The position numbers and the translations under genes are program-made. From contig NC_057824.1 in the NCBI RefSeq assembly GCF_910594005.1, forward strand, positions 27,369,314-27,433,313: a stretch of 64,000 nt of DNA, given 5' to 3'. This stretch comes from Cervus elaphus. Lineage: Eukaryota > Chordata > Mammalia > Artiodactyla > Cervidae. Of this stretch, positions 54,383-64,000 are shown piece by piece. How positions within the stretch are numbered: the stretch's first letter is position 1; each line of letters opens with the position of its first letter. Under the pieces are notes generated by a model that did no database searches, was not told the DNA's origin, and saw only the letters and a program-made list of their open reading frames with translations.

Positions 54383-54506
54383 AAAGCATAAATGGCACAA
54401 AGGTAACCGATTGATAAATGTAGGTGAAGAGTCTAAGAGAGTCTATTTCACTGTTCTTTCAACTGTGCTATAGGTTTGGATTTTTGCAAGATAAAAACTA
54501 AAAGCG

Positions 54507-54690
54507 GGGACTTCCCTGATGGTCCAGTGGCTAAGACTCTACATTCCCAGTGCAGGGGACCTGGGTCCACTCCCTGGTCAGGAGCTAGATCCCACATGCC
54601 GCAACTGAGAGTGTGCATGCCACCAGCAACTGAAAATCCCACACGCCATGGCTAAGACCTGGCCCAGCCAAATAATAAATATTTTTTAAA
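54507..54690 (+). mobile_element. CHR-2 SINE
   Basis: GGGGACTTCCCTGATGGTCC head, 'ggagctagatcccacatgcc', 'aaatcccacacgcc' and 'aataataaat' tail. AAAAAC(C)TAAAAGC at both edges is the likely target duplication. Confidence 0.93.
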
Positions 54691-55559
54691 AACCTAAAAG
54701 CAAGGAGACAAATGAAGCATCTCTCCTGGACGTGCCTCTAACATCACAGCATTCTCGAATTTTTTAAAACCTCAAAAGGGCTTCAGTGTTAGTTTCTAAT
54801 AAGTTGGACACTTCCTATTTCACTTCCAAAATAGTTAACAAATATTAAGATGTCTACCAAACGGGGAAATGACACTTTCCCTGCCTTCATATTTATGTCG
54901 ATAAGATAGCCAAATTAACTCAAGAATGGTGCTAGGGTTAGGGTGGCGTTCTAATGTTGTGACATCATGTTTCTGGAGAAGTTAGTTATGTAGAGCTTTG
55001 AGTATGTCTTCTCAGCCAGTGTGCCTGATGAGGCTGTGATGTTCTGGGTACCCATTGATTGATTAGTAAAGGAAAAATTGTTCTTCACAAAAAGATTAGT
55101 AGGTGTTGCCTGGGTGTTAAGAGACTGCCAGCTAGAGACTTCTTCAGTAGAAGGACTGACAGTGGAACGCTTTCCTCCCTCGGTGATTCCAGGGTTTCCA
55201 GCCCTGGGTGAGCCCCCCAGAGGCCTCCGGAGGCTCTTCAGTGCCATGAAAGTGTTAGCGGTGTTTTCAGCTGCAAAATGGAGATAACACACACACGCCA
55301 GATGCCGATCTGGAGGTAGGTCGTCCTGCCGTCTGAAGTCTCTAGACAGTACTGACCTGACTTGCCACCCCCACCCACATTCCAAACCCCAGAGCAATTG
55401 CAGTGTCCTCGCAAAGATGTCTTCGGATTCTCGGGGCCTGACGCTGTCACTCGGGCCTCAACTGCCTCCTGTCACAGCAGACTTTTCGTTCTCCCCCTGG
55501 GTCTTGTGGCAAATCCTTTGTCTTCACTCTGCAGGCACTCAGCCCCTTGCCGTGATTTC
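54691..55559. other. Unique sequence, no defensible exon
   Basis: A 148-codon minus-strand frame (54951-55397) and opposed frames overlap here without similarity. A MIR trace ('cagctgcaaaatggagataa') lies near 55270. Confidence 0.4.
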
Positions 55560-55790
55560 CAGCATGCACACAGACACAAAGGCACACAGAAACACAAACC
55601 AAGGCACATGGAAACAGACACGCCTGAGCGGTCATAGAGATACACATAGACTCAGTAACGCTCACAGACACACAGAGATACACAGAGCATTCACACACAC
55701 ACGCACATAGATTCATCTAGACACACATGCAGTTACACACATGATGGATGCACAGACACGTGTCCAGACACAGACCTGAGTGTGTGGTAG
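55560..55790. repeat. Degenerate CACA/CAGA low-complexity tract
   Basis: About 230 bases of imperfect ACACAGA, CACATA and CACACAC units. Opposed frames over it are rich in Cys/Val on one strand and Thr/His on the other, an artefact of the repeat. Confidence 0.85.
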
Positions 55791-55929
55791 ACTTTACACG
55801 GGTCTTGGGGCCTGGAAGCGGTTTTCAATACAAACAACTGATAAATGTGTACTTGATGTCTTCCATCCAAGTCCCCTGAACATCCTTCTCTTCCCCTCTT
55901 TTTCCCCCACCCCACCCCCAATATTCTTC

Positions 55930-56056
55930 TTCTTTTTTTGTTTTTTCCTTCAGCTGTGTTGTACGGCATGTGGGATCTTAGTTTCCTGACCAGGGATCTA
56001 ACCCATGTCCCCTATGTTGGAAGTGCAGTCTTAACAGCTAGACCGACAGGGAAGTC
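55930..56056 (-). mobile_element. CHR-2 SINE
   Basis: T-rich tail, GCATGTGGGATCTTAGTTTC, 'cctgaccagggatctaaccc' and the terminal ACAGGGAAGTCCC. Confidence 0.92.
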
Positions 56057-56289
56057 CCTGCACTATTTTTTTTCCTAAAAAGAACAGCTTCTTCTCAGCT
56101 TCCTAATCTCAAGCTCTGCTCTGGATGTTACCTCGCATGTCTCTTCTCTCACAGACATGCTCTGCTAAGGAACAGACTTTCCAAGCTGGCCTCTTCCTCT
56201 CAGATCAGATTTTGTGAAGGAAAAGAGCAGCAGAGAGATTGATTTCACCCCTGATGTGAATTATTCCCCATGCCCTCACACAACCTTAC

Positions 56290-56655
56290 AATACTGTCTT
56301 TACCTGTTCTGGCCACTATAAAACAAACATACCATAAACTGGGAGGCTCCCAAACATTTACTGCTCACAGTTCAGAAGTCTGGAAGTCCAAGACCAAGGT
56401 GCTGGCTGACTCAGTGTCTGGTGACAGCCCACTTCCAGGTTAACAGACACTGACTTCTCACCGTGCCCTCATGTGGTGAAAGGGGTGGGGGAGCATAACA
56501 GGGTCTCTGTTATCTGGGCACTAATCTCCTCCTTGGGGGTTCCACCCTCATGACCTAATCACCTCCCAAAGGCCCACTCCCTAACAGCATCCCATTGAGG
56601 GCTAGGTTTCAGTGTATGAATTTGGGAAGTGGGGGAGACACAAGCATTTAGAACA
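56290..56655 (-). mobile_element. MLT1-type MaLR LTR
   Basis: 'Actataaaacaaacataccataaactggg', 'tcacagttcagaagtctggaagtcc', 'ccaccctcatgacctaatcacctcccaaagg' and 'catttagaac' give a reverse MLT1. Confidence 0.85.
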
Positions 56656-57091
56656 CAGGTCATGATTATACTCACTTGTTACATTTGGTGGGGGGGGGGA
56701 GGTTTGACCTGGTGGTAGAGGTGGTGATGGTTTTATTCACCACCGTTGAGTAGGGGCATTGGGAGGACCAATGTGAAATGCAATGGTAGTTGCAGTGACG
56801 GATGATGCCATGGATTTAGGATTCTCTTCCAAGTCAATTTAGGATTCTCTTTCAAGTCCTGGTGGTCGATGCCCCATCTCCTCAAACACCCAAGCTCTCT
56901 GCCGGCTCAGGCTTTTGTACATGGTGTCCCCTCTGCTTGGGGTTCTTCTCCATTTTTAGTGTGTTTATCTCCTTCTCATCCTTTGTAATTAGTAAACATT
57001 TGGAGGGAAATACTTTGAGACCATCCTGTTTCTCCTCATACTTGTGCCTGCTTAAATTTTAGTATCAGCCTGTGAACTTTACCTGAGACAG
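56656..57091. other. Unique sequence with a G-run
   Basis: G9 run near 56691-56700. No exon recognised. The SF3B4 retrocopy begins beyond it. Confidence 0.4.
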
Positions 57092-57104
57092 TTATTATTG
57101 TGGT

Positions 57105-58634
57105 TTTTTTTTTCCAAACAAGGAGTTTAGTTTAATTTTCTCTGGGTATTTGCAAAACACTTGGGGCCAACATAGAAAAAATAAAAGTAAAACCTCTTAC
57201 AAAAGAAAGGCCTGAGCAGGATTAGTGCCTTAGCCCCTTGGAGCTATAGCCACTCTGATTGGTCCAAGGAAGTGAATAGATATTGGGAGGCTACAACAGG
57301 AGGAGAGACAATGAGAAATCACTGAGGGAGAGGGCCTCAAAGTGGGCCTTGAGGGGGAACTGGAGGCTGGGGAGTGGGTCTGGGTGGAGGGAGGGGTCTC
57401 TGCTGGTAGTTGTAGGGTGGAGGTCGTGAAGGGCCAGTGTATCCATGAGAGGGCATCAGTGGAGGAGGTCCATGCATACCATGCAGAAGCATAGGACCTG
57501 GGTGACCCATGGGAGAGCCAAACGGAGGCCCTTGGTGGGGTATGCCCACTGGAGGAAGTCCAGGATGAGGCATTCCAGGTGGTGGTCGGGGTGGTGGCTG
57601 TCCCCCAGAGCCAGGGGGCCCAGCGTGGGGGTTCCTTAAACCATGAGGGCCATGGTGGGGCCAGCTGCATCTGCATCCCTGGTTGGGGCATCCCACCCAG
57701 TGGGAGTGGGTGAGGATGTGAGTGTCCGTGTCTAGGATGTCCAGCTTCTGGGGTTCCTGCTGATGGGGGGCCATGTCCTCCAGCCCCAGGAGGCATAGGT
57801 GGTGGTGGCATGGCTGGGGGGTATCTCAGGTGGAAGGGCTCCAGGAGGCAGGAGGCTCCTGGAAGGAGGCAGGAGGAGGCATGCCTGGTAGAGGAAGCCC
57901 AGACCCCAATGATGATACCACAGGATTGGGAGCAGACAGAGGAGGGGTTGCATCTGCAAACACCTGACGAGGGCGGTCAGCCTGGGAGAGTGGGTTCTGT
58001 GCTGCCAGAAGTTGTTTAGTGCCTGAAGCCATGATGCTCGCCCTTGGAGGCCTTCTTGAATGTGTAGGCCACCGTGATTGGGTGGTTACAGAGGTACTGC
58101 CTATCCATGGCCTCAATTGCTACATCCAAAGCATCAAATGAGACAAAATTAATAAAGGCATAACCTTAGGAGTTGCCTGTGTCAGGGTCCTGCATATTCT
58201 TGGGGGTTTGTAAAATAACCCCAAAGGTGCTAAAGGTATCATAAAGCAACTTATCAATCTTTGGGTCCAGGTTCCCAGTGAAAATGTTGGCCCCCACATC
58301 CAGATTTTTGTTGTGAGCTGTTGCCTTTTTCACCCTTGTTGGCTTCCCATCAAGTTTGATCATGTTCATGATCTTAATGGCATAGTCAGCATCTTTCTCA
58401 TTCAAGAATTCCACAAAGCCGTAGCATTGGTGCTGACCAGTGACACTATCCTTTGGCATATTCGTGTTCACTACTGGCCCTGCCTGGAGAAATAGTTCCC
58501 ACAGCAGTGGTTTGCTAACCTTCTCATTGGGGGCTCCCTCGTACACAGTGGCATCCTGGTTCCACTCAGAGATTGGCCTGGCCGCCATGGTGAAAGTGCT
58601 CCCGCCATCTCCAGGCAGTGATCCCACCCCCTGA
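57105..58634 (-). pseudogene. SF3B4: Processed pseudogene of splicing factor SF3B4 (SF3b49/SAP49)
   Basis: The parent is an SF3b subunit of the U2 snRNP with two RRMs and a proline/glycine-rich tail. The retrocopy starts with a short 5' UTR; the ancestral Met is at 58588. The N-terminal frame reads MAARPISEWNQDATVY, then both RRM1 (LWELFLQAGPVVN, GFVEFLNEKDADYAIKI) and the start of RRM2 (DVGANIFTGNLDPKID). One codon is lost in RRM2, and a K-to-stop change at 58166-58168 ends the frame at codon 141. The rest persists in other frames: LLAAQNPLSQADRP, PPMPPGAGGHGPPSAGTP and GPPFGSPMGHPGP. No introns are present. A T-tract (57104-57113) is the reversed poly(A). The 13-bp duplication TTATTATTGTGGT flanks it at 57092-57104 and 58635-58647. 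Not functional; age is moderate judging by substitutions. Confidence 0.95.
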
Positions 58635-58647
58635 TTATTATTGTGGT

Positions 58648-60714
58648 ATTCTAGTGGTGGTTTTTTATCTCCCTCATACCTTCTACATTTATTAATTGTA
58701 ATTCTTCTTTAAGGTAAGACTCCCTTCCTTCCACCAATATGGACTCATGGGTATTTATTTTATTCTGTGGCTTATAATCCAATACTATCATTATTTTATT
58801 GCTCCAATCATTCCAGCTTTGACCACTGAGAGCTATTCAGGCTGGCTCCTGTATCCTTAATAAGCCCCCAACCTGGTGTTTTTTTGTTTTTTTTTTTTGA
58901 GCAATTCTCTATTTTCTGGCAATACATGGTGTTCCAGGCTCATCTTGTATTTTCCTTGCTCCAGCTTTGGAATCAACCACTTCTCCAAGGAGCCCTGGTT
59001 CCTTTCACTGAAGAATGGTGTTTAGAAACCAAGATCTGGGTGGTAAGTGTGCTCATTGCTACTGGGGATTCTTTGCTTATAGGTCTTTTCAGTTCAGAGT
59101 TTGGAGATGTATTATCCACTCATACACACTTCTATATTTATATTTGTATCTATTTTTTTAAACTTTAGTTCATACTGATACTACTGATTTCAATTCATCA
59201 CCATAGGGTCATTCATGTCTCCCTCCTTATTTGTAACTTTCCTGAGTTGTAACTTCATTTGTTTTTTTTAATCGAAGAGCTTGATAAATTGTGAAAAAAT
59301 ATTCCCTTCTCATCCCTGTGCTCTTCTTTTCTCCCCTGGAAATGACCGATGTGAATATACAACTGAATGCTAGATGTTGCTGTTAGAAGCTAGACCAAGA
59401 GAACCCAGTAGAATTCATGGTCCTTCTTAACGCAAAAAGCACTAATTACACACTTTATCAGCAGTGGGGTGCAAGAGGGTCAGCTGAGGCTCTGGAATGT
59501 GAGCTCATGGTCCCAGTCAAATGAGTCAGATGGGAATGCAAATTTTATTCAAGCAGTTGTATGGTTTTGGGGAAAAAAAAAAAAAGTTTGCCTATTTTCT
59601 TTCCCTGTCTGGAGAAAACGCTCACCCCATGGTCCTCCGACCCTGAGCACTGTCCTTGCTCCTGGAAACTCTTTGCCTCTCTCTGGCTGCCCTCTTACCT
59701 CCTCGCTGATTTCTGCCCCCTGCCCCTCCCAACACATAATGCTGCCCCCTTTCCCTCTGACTTCTTAATCTGTATTTCCACTTTCACAGACTTTGTGAAT
59801 TTTCACTTACATGCAGATCCCAGCAGAAACCATTCATGGCTGGGTCTTCAGAACCTTCTCAATCAGAAAAGCCAACTTTACATTTTTAAAAATTTTGTTG
59901 TCTGAGGTTTGGTTTTCCTCTTCCGTTCCCTGTTCCTGTAACACGTCGGGTGTGGGGGAATGTTCTGTTTTTCCGTCCTTTCATAACAGCCTGGAGTTGT
60001 TCAGCATGAAACCTCAAGGAATTCTTTGCTGAAAACCCATGTTTTGCCCTCCACCCTCCGAACATGTAAGGAAGAGCAAGGGTGGCTCACTCTGATGGCA
60101 TATGAAGCACTTTTTAATTTGAAACTCAAGAGCCTGACTCTTTTAGCTCCCTCTGGGGAAAAACAAAAGCCTGTTGGAAGTATTATTCCTTTTAGTGTTA
60201 TCAACAATTCCAGCAGCCCACAGGCCTATTTGACTGGGATTCTGCCAATCTCACGGCCAGGGGAGGGCACACCTTTGCAGTGGTCTGGTCTAACCCGAAA
60301 TGAAGCCAGAATGAACCCAGAGGGGGCTGATGTCAAGTCAGTGAGAGAGAGCCTCAGGATAGCCCTTATTTTCTTAGCTGTATCCAGGAAGCCTGGATAG
60401 AAGGGTACTGGCAGCCATAGACTTCTTCAAGAGTCGACTAAGCAGAGGGTGCCCAGGATGCTAAGTCATTGAGGGCACAGAACCGTCAGTGGGACAATGA
60501 AGAATTGCTTTCAAGAATTCTAAGGTTACTGTCTGTTCTTGGAAGGAATGCTCAGCAAAGTCACTTAGGGCTGGTGGGAACAGAGGAGGATGTGGTGAGT
60601 AATAATACTAACAATGATAGCCATGGGGGCATGCTGAGTTGTAATAGTAATAGTAATAACAAGGAGACGATGACGGCAATGATAACAATGATGAAATCGA
60701 CTGGAAATTAATCC
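58648..60714. other. Long repeat-poor unique stretch, no gene seen
   Basis: Two kilobases hold only short T or A tracts (58880-58900, 59572-59586) and a degenerate AAT/GAT trinucleotide region at 60600-60710. Bases 60010-60340 are ordered, non-repetitive and contain AT-rich blocks, a candidate conserved non-coding element. The longest frames (60026-60400 plus and others) show no similarity. Confidence 0.4.
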
Positions 60715-61230
60715 AGTTCTTCTTTATGAGCCAGGCGGTATGCATACATTTTAAAAATTTATTTATTACTATTATTTTTTGAATTTTTGGCTGCGCTGGG
60801 TCTTCACTGCTGCATGGGGGCTTTCTCTAGGTACAGAGCTCAGGCTTCTCATTGTGGTGCCTTCTCTTACTGTGGAGCAAGGGCTCTAAGGCGCTCCAGC
60901 TCACTAGTTTTGGCTCACAGACTCTAAAGCACGGGCTCAGAAGTTGCGGTGCAGGGCCTCAGTTACCCTGTGGCACGTGGGATCTTCCCAGACCAGGCAT
61001 CGAGCCCGTGTCCACTGCGTTGGCAGGCGGGTTCTTAACCACTGGACCACCAGGGAAGCCCAGTTGTACATAAATTTACTGTAGACATTGTATCTCATTG
61101 AGTTCTCACAACTATGTGAGGCAGGTACTGTCATTAGTCCCATTTTTCATCTAAGAAACTGAGGCTCACAAGATATTACAGATGGGGATTGCAGTCACAA
61201 AGCTACAAAGTGGCTAGATTAGAACCCCAA
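60715..61230 (-). mobile_element. MIR SINE, split by CHR-2
   Basis: 'Ctttatgagccaggcggtatgc' before the insert and 'attgagttctcacaactatgtgaggcagg', CTAAGAAACTGAGGCTCAC after it are reverse MIR. Confidence 0.8.
60750..61061 (-). mobile_element. CHR-2 SINE, long form
   Basis: A/T-rich tail, GGCTGCGCTGGGTCTTCACT, several 'gggctttctctagg' modules, 'gggatcttcccagaccagg' and the terminal CCACCAGGGAAGCCC. Confidence 0.93.
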
Positions 61231-61248
61231 ACCTACTTTCTGAAATAC

Positions 61249-61293
61249 TTCGCTGTGTGGTCTTCTTTTTTTTTTCGCTGTGTGGTCTTCTTT
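61249..61293. repeat. 20-bp direct repeat separated by a short T run
   Basis: TTCGCTGTGTGGTCTTCTTT occurs at 61249-61268 and 61274-61293 with five extra T between. It can be read as a 25-bp tandem duplication or as a target duplication around a reversed poly(A) remnant. Confidence 0.85.
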
Positions 61294-61757
61294 GGTCTGA
61301 CTTGTAAGCTGCAGTGCTTTGATTTCCCTGAGCTAGGTATTCAGGTGGTTGTGGCTGAAGCTTTAGCACAAGGGCCCACAATGCTGATCAGACAGCCTCG
61401 GGAAAGGAAGCGAAGGGCCTTCCTTCCACAGGTTGCAATCTAATGGAGGAGGCACTTGCAGGGTAGAGCCTGTAGAGCCATGCTGTGGGGAGTGGTCAAG
61501 TGTGGAGGCTGGGTCCTTCAAACTGGGGATGCAAAGATTTGGCCAGTATTGGGAGGCAGGGTGGTTGGAAGAGAGGAAAGGCAAGCCAGGCAGAGGCACC
61601 AGCGGGAGCCAGAGGACCAAGGTATGAAATACAGAGTGGTGAGCACAGCAAGAAGTTTGGTGTGGCTAGAAGCTAGGGTCCTAGGGGAAGGGGAAGAGAG
61701 TTCTAGGTGAACAGCTATAGCTGAACAGCCAGAGGCCTTGCGTGAACCAGCTATACC
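61294..61757. other. Unique or old-repeat sequence
   Basis: 61430-61740 recalls an old mammal-wide repeat. Three plus-strand frames in different phases overlap; none is credible as a gene. Confidence 0.4.
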
Positions 61758-61925
61758 CAGTGTTTAAGAACGTGGGCTCTAGATACAGAAGAACCTGGGT
61801 GTGGATTCCAGTTCAGCCTTGTTACTAGCTGTGTGACCACGGGCAATGTTTTAGAAACATCTTGAGTTTCGATGTTCATATTTGGAAAACAGAGACAAAT
61901 AATGCCGTATATATTAGGATGAGGA
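61758..61925 (+). mobile_element. MIR SINE
   Basis: 'Gtttaagaacgtgggctctag', 'gaacctgggtgtggattccagttcagcc' and 'agctgtgtgaccacgggcaa' are MIR landmarks. Confidence 0.85.
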
Positions 61926-62029
61926 AACAGGGAGTCCAAGTACCCCATCTTGGGTCACACCATTGATAGATGAATTTTCCAGGATGCACACTTACTTTCT
62001 ATTACACAGACAACTGTATAGTTCACAGT

Positions 62030-62252
62030 GGTGCCGGTTTAGTCACTGAATTGTGTCTGACTCTTTGCGACCCCATGGACTGTAGCCCTCCAGGCTTCTC
62101 TGTCCGTGGGATTTGCCAGGCAAGAATACTGGAGCGGGTTGCTGTTTCCTTCTCCAGGGGATCTTCCTGACCCAGGGATTGAACCCAGGTCTCCTGCATC
62201 TCCTGCACTGCATGTGGATTCTTTAACCTACCGAGTCACCAAGGAAGCCCCG
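62030..62252 (-). mobile_element. Bov-tA SINE
   Basis: Reverse copy: 'ggtttagtcactgaattgtg', CTCCAGGGGATCTTCCTGAC and terminal GTCACCAAGGAAGCCCC. Confidence 0.93.
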
Positions 62253-62654
62253 CCTAGTTCAGAGAGTTCCTATATATACTCACTTAATGTTACAGATTTT
62301 AGATCACAAAACCATATTTGCATTGTAACTTTTCTCTCTGTAGCTGTCGTCTCTAGTCTATGTGGACCTCAAGGGTGAGGACCCTGCCCTACTCTACCAT
62401 CATATGGTGGGGCAATAGTAACGCAAGGGTCTCAGACTTGCCAGGGCATCAGAATCTCTGGGGGGATAAAAGCAGAGGACTGGGCCCCCTCTCAGATATA
62501 CTGCACCCGAACCTTCAGGACTGCTGTCTGCACTTTCTGTCTTGTCCATTTGGGGTTTGAACCACAACAGAGAAGTGTTTCTAGAGTAAATGAGAAAATG
62601 ACCATATTGTATGTGTCGATCACTATGGGCTAGTATGTGCTTTGACAACCATCA
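62253..62654. other. Unique sequence, no gene seen
   Basis: No recognised repeat or exon. Confidence 0.4.
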
Positions 62655-62849
62655 GTTCAGTTCAGTTCAGTCGCTCAGTCGTGTCCAACTCTTTGCGACC
62701 CCATGAACTGCAGCACGCCAGGCCTCCCTGTCCATCACCAACTCCCGGAGACCACCCAAACCCATGTCCATTGTGTCGGTGATGCCATCCTCTGTCATCC
62801 CCTTCTCCTCCTGCCCTCAATCTTTCCCAGCATCAGGGCCTTTTCAACA
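62655..62849 (-). mobile_element. BovB LINE 3' end, short
   Basis: (CAGTT)n start, 'gtgtccaactctttgcgacccc', 'ggagaccacccaaacccatg' and 'gccctcaatctttcccagcatcagg'. A deletion of about 20 bp relative to other copies lies near 62790 (CCATCTCATC lost). Confidence 0.92.
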
Positions 62850-63271
62850 GCCAACAATACTGGTTTGGTTTTTGCTCACATCATGTGTCCATGATGGATA
62901 GGTTGCGGGCTCTGCTCAATAGAGCAGCAACCCAGAAGTGACACATATTCCCTCCATTCACATTCTTTGGCTGGGACTACTCATGTGACCCCAACCCAGG
63001 GGTCCAGGAAGTGGGTTCCACTGTGTGCCAGAAGGTGGGGAGCCAGAGGTCTTGGGTGAACCATACAGATGACTGCCAGATTCTATGAGGCTGGCATCAT
63101 TAACTTCATTTACATCTGAAAGTACATCTTAAGAAGCTTGCTCAAGGTCATATAGCAAATATGGAGCTGAATTTGAGTTCTTTGTCTGTTGTTTTTTTCC
63201 CCTGGCTCAAGGCCACACTCTTTTTTTTTTTTTTTAATGGAATGAGACTGGATGGGGCATGGCATTAAACA
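62850..63271. other. Unique sequence with a MIR trace and T-tract
   Basis: A reverse MIR trace lies at 63090-63180 ('gcttgctcaaggtcatatagc'). A T15 tract is at 63221-63235. Confidence 0.45.
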
Positions 63272-63375
63272 TAGTGGTTAAAAGTCTGGGATCTGGCTTG
63301 CCTCCAGAACTTCAGCTCTGCCACTTACCAGATGTGTGAGCTGGGCAAGTGACAGAACCACTTGGTGCCCTTCAA
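63272..63375 (+). mobile_element. MIR SINE fragment
   Basis: 'Tagtggttaaaagtctgggatctgg', 'cttcagctctgccacttacc' and 'gtgagctgggcaagtgac' are in MIR order. Confidence 0.8.
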
Positions 63376-63439
63376 AGAGACAGTCCAAGGCTGGGATGGG
63401 CAGTGTAAGAATGTTTTCTGGAATGAAGTGTTTGGGGCC

Positions 63440-63628
63440 AGGTTGGTGGCTCAGCTGGTAAAGAATCTGCTTGCAATGCGGGAGACCTGGGTTTGATCCC
63501 TGTGTTGGGAAGATCCCCTGGAGAAGGGAACAGCCACCCACTGCAGTATTCTGGCCTGGAGAATTCCATGGACTGTATAGTCCACTGTGTTGCAAAGAGT
63601 CGGACACGTCTGAGCGACTTTCACTCAT
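63440..63628 (+). mobile_element. Bov-A SINE (Bov-A2 type monomer)
   Basis: 'Ggttggtggctcagctgg' head, 'ctggcctggagaattccatggactgtatagtcc' variant and 'gtctgagcgactttcactc' tail. Confidence 0.93.
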
Positions 63629-63852
63629 GCTCACTCAGGGCTTGCCTGAGTGGGACTGATATTGGGTGGGGTTGAAGGAGGCTGGTAGACAAAGGTTCCC
63701 TGGGTTTGGGTGGTTCCTGACACACCCAGGAAAGATGCGTGTCTATTCTCCATAAGTTGCTTCTTTCTTCCCTGCATCATTGTGAATGTTTGATCTGCAA
63801 AGAACAGAGAAGCCAACTCGGGTTGATTTGACCTCATGCATTAGCTCAGGGA

Positions 63853-64000
63853 GGGGCTTACCCAGGTGGCTCAGTGGTAAAGAATCTGCCCACCAATGCA
63901 GGAGCCACAGTTTCGATACTAGGGTTGGGAAGATCCCCTGGAGTAGGAAATGGCAACCAGTTCCAGTATTCTTGCCTGGGAAAATTCCATGGACAGAGGA
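63853..64000 (+). mobile_element. Bov-tA SINE, cut by the window edge
   Basis: GGGGCTTACCCAGGTGGCTC head and centre 'gttgggaagatcccctgg'; the copy runs off the window at 'ccatggacagagga'. Confidence 0.93.

Larger units (their letters stand above)
53783..54505 (+). mobile_element. Old L1M 3' UTR, split by a SINE
   Basis: 'Gggcagagtttggtcaaagtcatg', 'cttgctaggtaaggg' and, after the SINE, 'aaccgattgataaatgtaggtgaag' and 'ttctttcaactgtgctatagg' match an L1M 3' UTR to an A-rich end. Confidence 0.7.

Noticed and set aside
55447..55716. Cysteine-rich 89-codon minus-strand peptide
   Set aside because: Composition derives from the CACA/CAGA low-complexity tract; no signal peptide or conserved spacing can be argued.
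57230..57811. A 193-codon Pro/Ser-rich minus-strand frame as a novel gene
   Set aside because: It is the shifted frame of the SF3B4 proline-rich tail inside a processed pseudogene.
6740..62849. Regularly recurring BovB/Bov-tA segments as a CRISPR-like or satellite array
   Set aside because: Copies vary in length, orientation and spacing and carry separate target duplications; they are dispersed retroposons.
1..64000. A new multi-gene biological system
   Set aside because: No cluster of genes, conserved frames or shared regulatory sites was found; the window is transposon-rich mammalian non-coding DNA.

Overview
This is a 64 kb piece of ruminant nuclear DNA, most likely from a bovid. It is dense in repeat families found together only in ruminants: BovB (RTE-type) LINE copies, the tRNA-derived Bov-tA and Bov-A2 SINEs that share the BovB tail, the cetartiodactyl CHR-2 SINEs, and a young ruminant L1 with the cattle-type 3' UTR. 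Older mammal-wide repeats (MIR, L2, MER5A, MER20, MaLR and MLT2 LTRs, L1M) form the substrate. Family names are given from memory of consensus sequences; no masking programme was run.

I see no functional protein-coding gene, no exon I can defend, no tRNA or rRNA gene and no CpG island. Most open frames are transposon remnants or chance frames. The only recognisable host-gene sequence is a processed SF3B4 retropseudogene on the minus strand at 57105-58634, with a poly(A) tract, a 13-bp target-site duplication, a premature stop and several frameshifts. The window therefore looks intergenic or deep-intronic.

Layout. 1-6.3 kb: mostly unique DNA with an MLT2 LTR split by a Bov-A2 SINE. 6.7-12.4 kb: LINE-rich block, with an old minus-strand L1 hosting a mariner MITE, a young L1 (open ORF2 C-terminus) and a SINE that itself carries a 131-bp insert. 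12.4-16.3 kb: MER5A, MIRs and unique DNA. 16.3-18.3 kb: a 2-kb decayed BovB. 18.3-32.5 kb: alternating unique DNA and SINEs, including a twin-primed L1 (23.8-24.6 kb) and a BovB piece (29.2-30.0 kb). 32.5-36.3 kb: an old L1 flanked on both sides by a diverged direct repeat of about 365 bp. 36-57 kb: SINEs, MaLR LTRs, an L1, a BovB RT fragment (48.3-49.3 kb) and microsatellites. 57-58.6 kb: the SF3B4 pseudogene. 58.6-64 kb: mostly unique DNA with MIRs and SINEs.

Nothing here acts as a pathway or operon. The interest lies in the insertion history: nested elements whose target-site duplications can be read directly, a putative very long target-site duplication, a tail-only retroinsertion, an inverted L1, and a few homeodomain-motif-rich unique segments that could be conserved non-coding elements.
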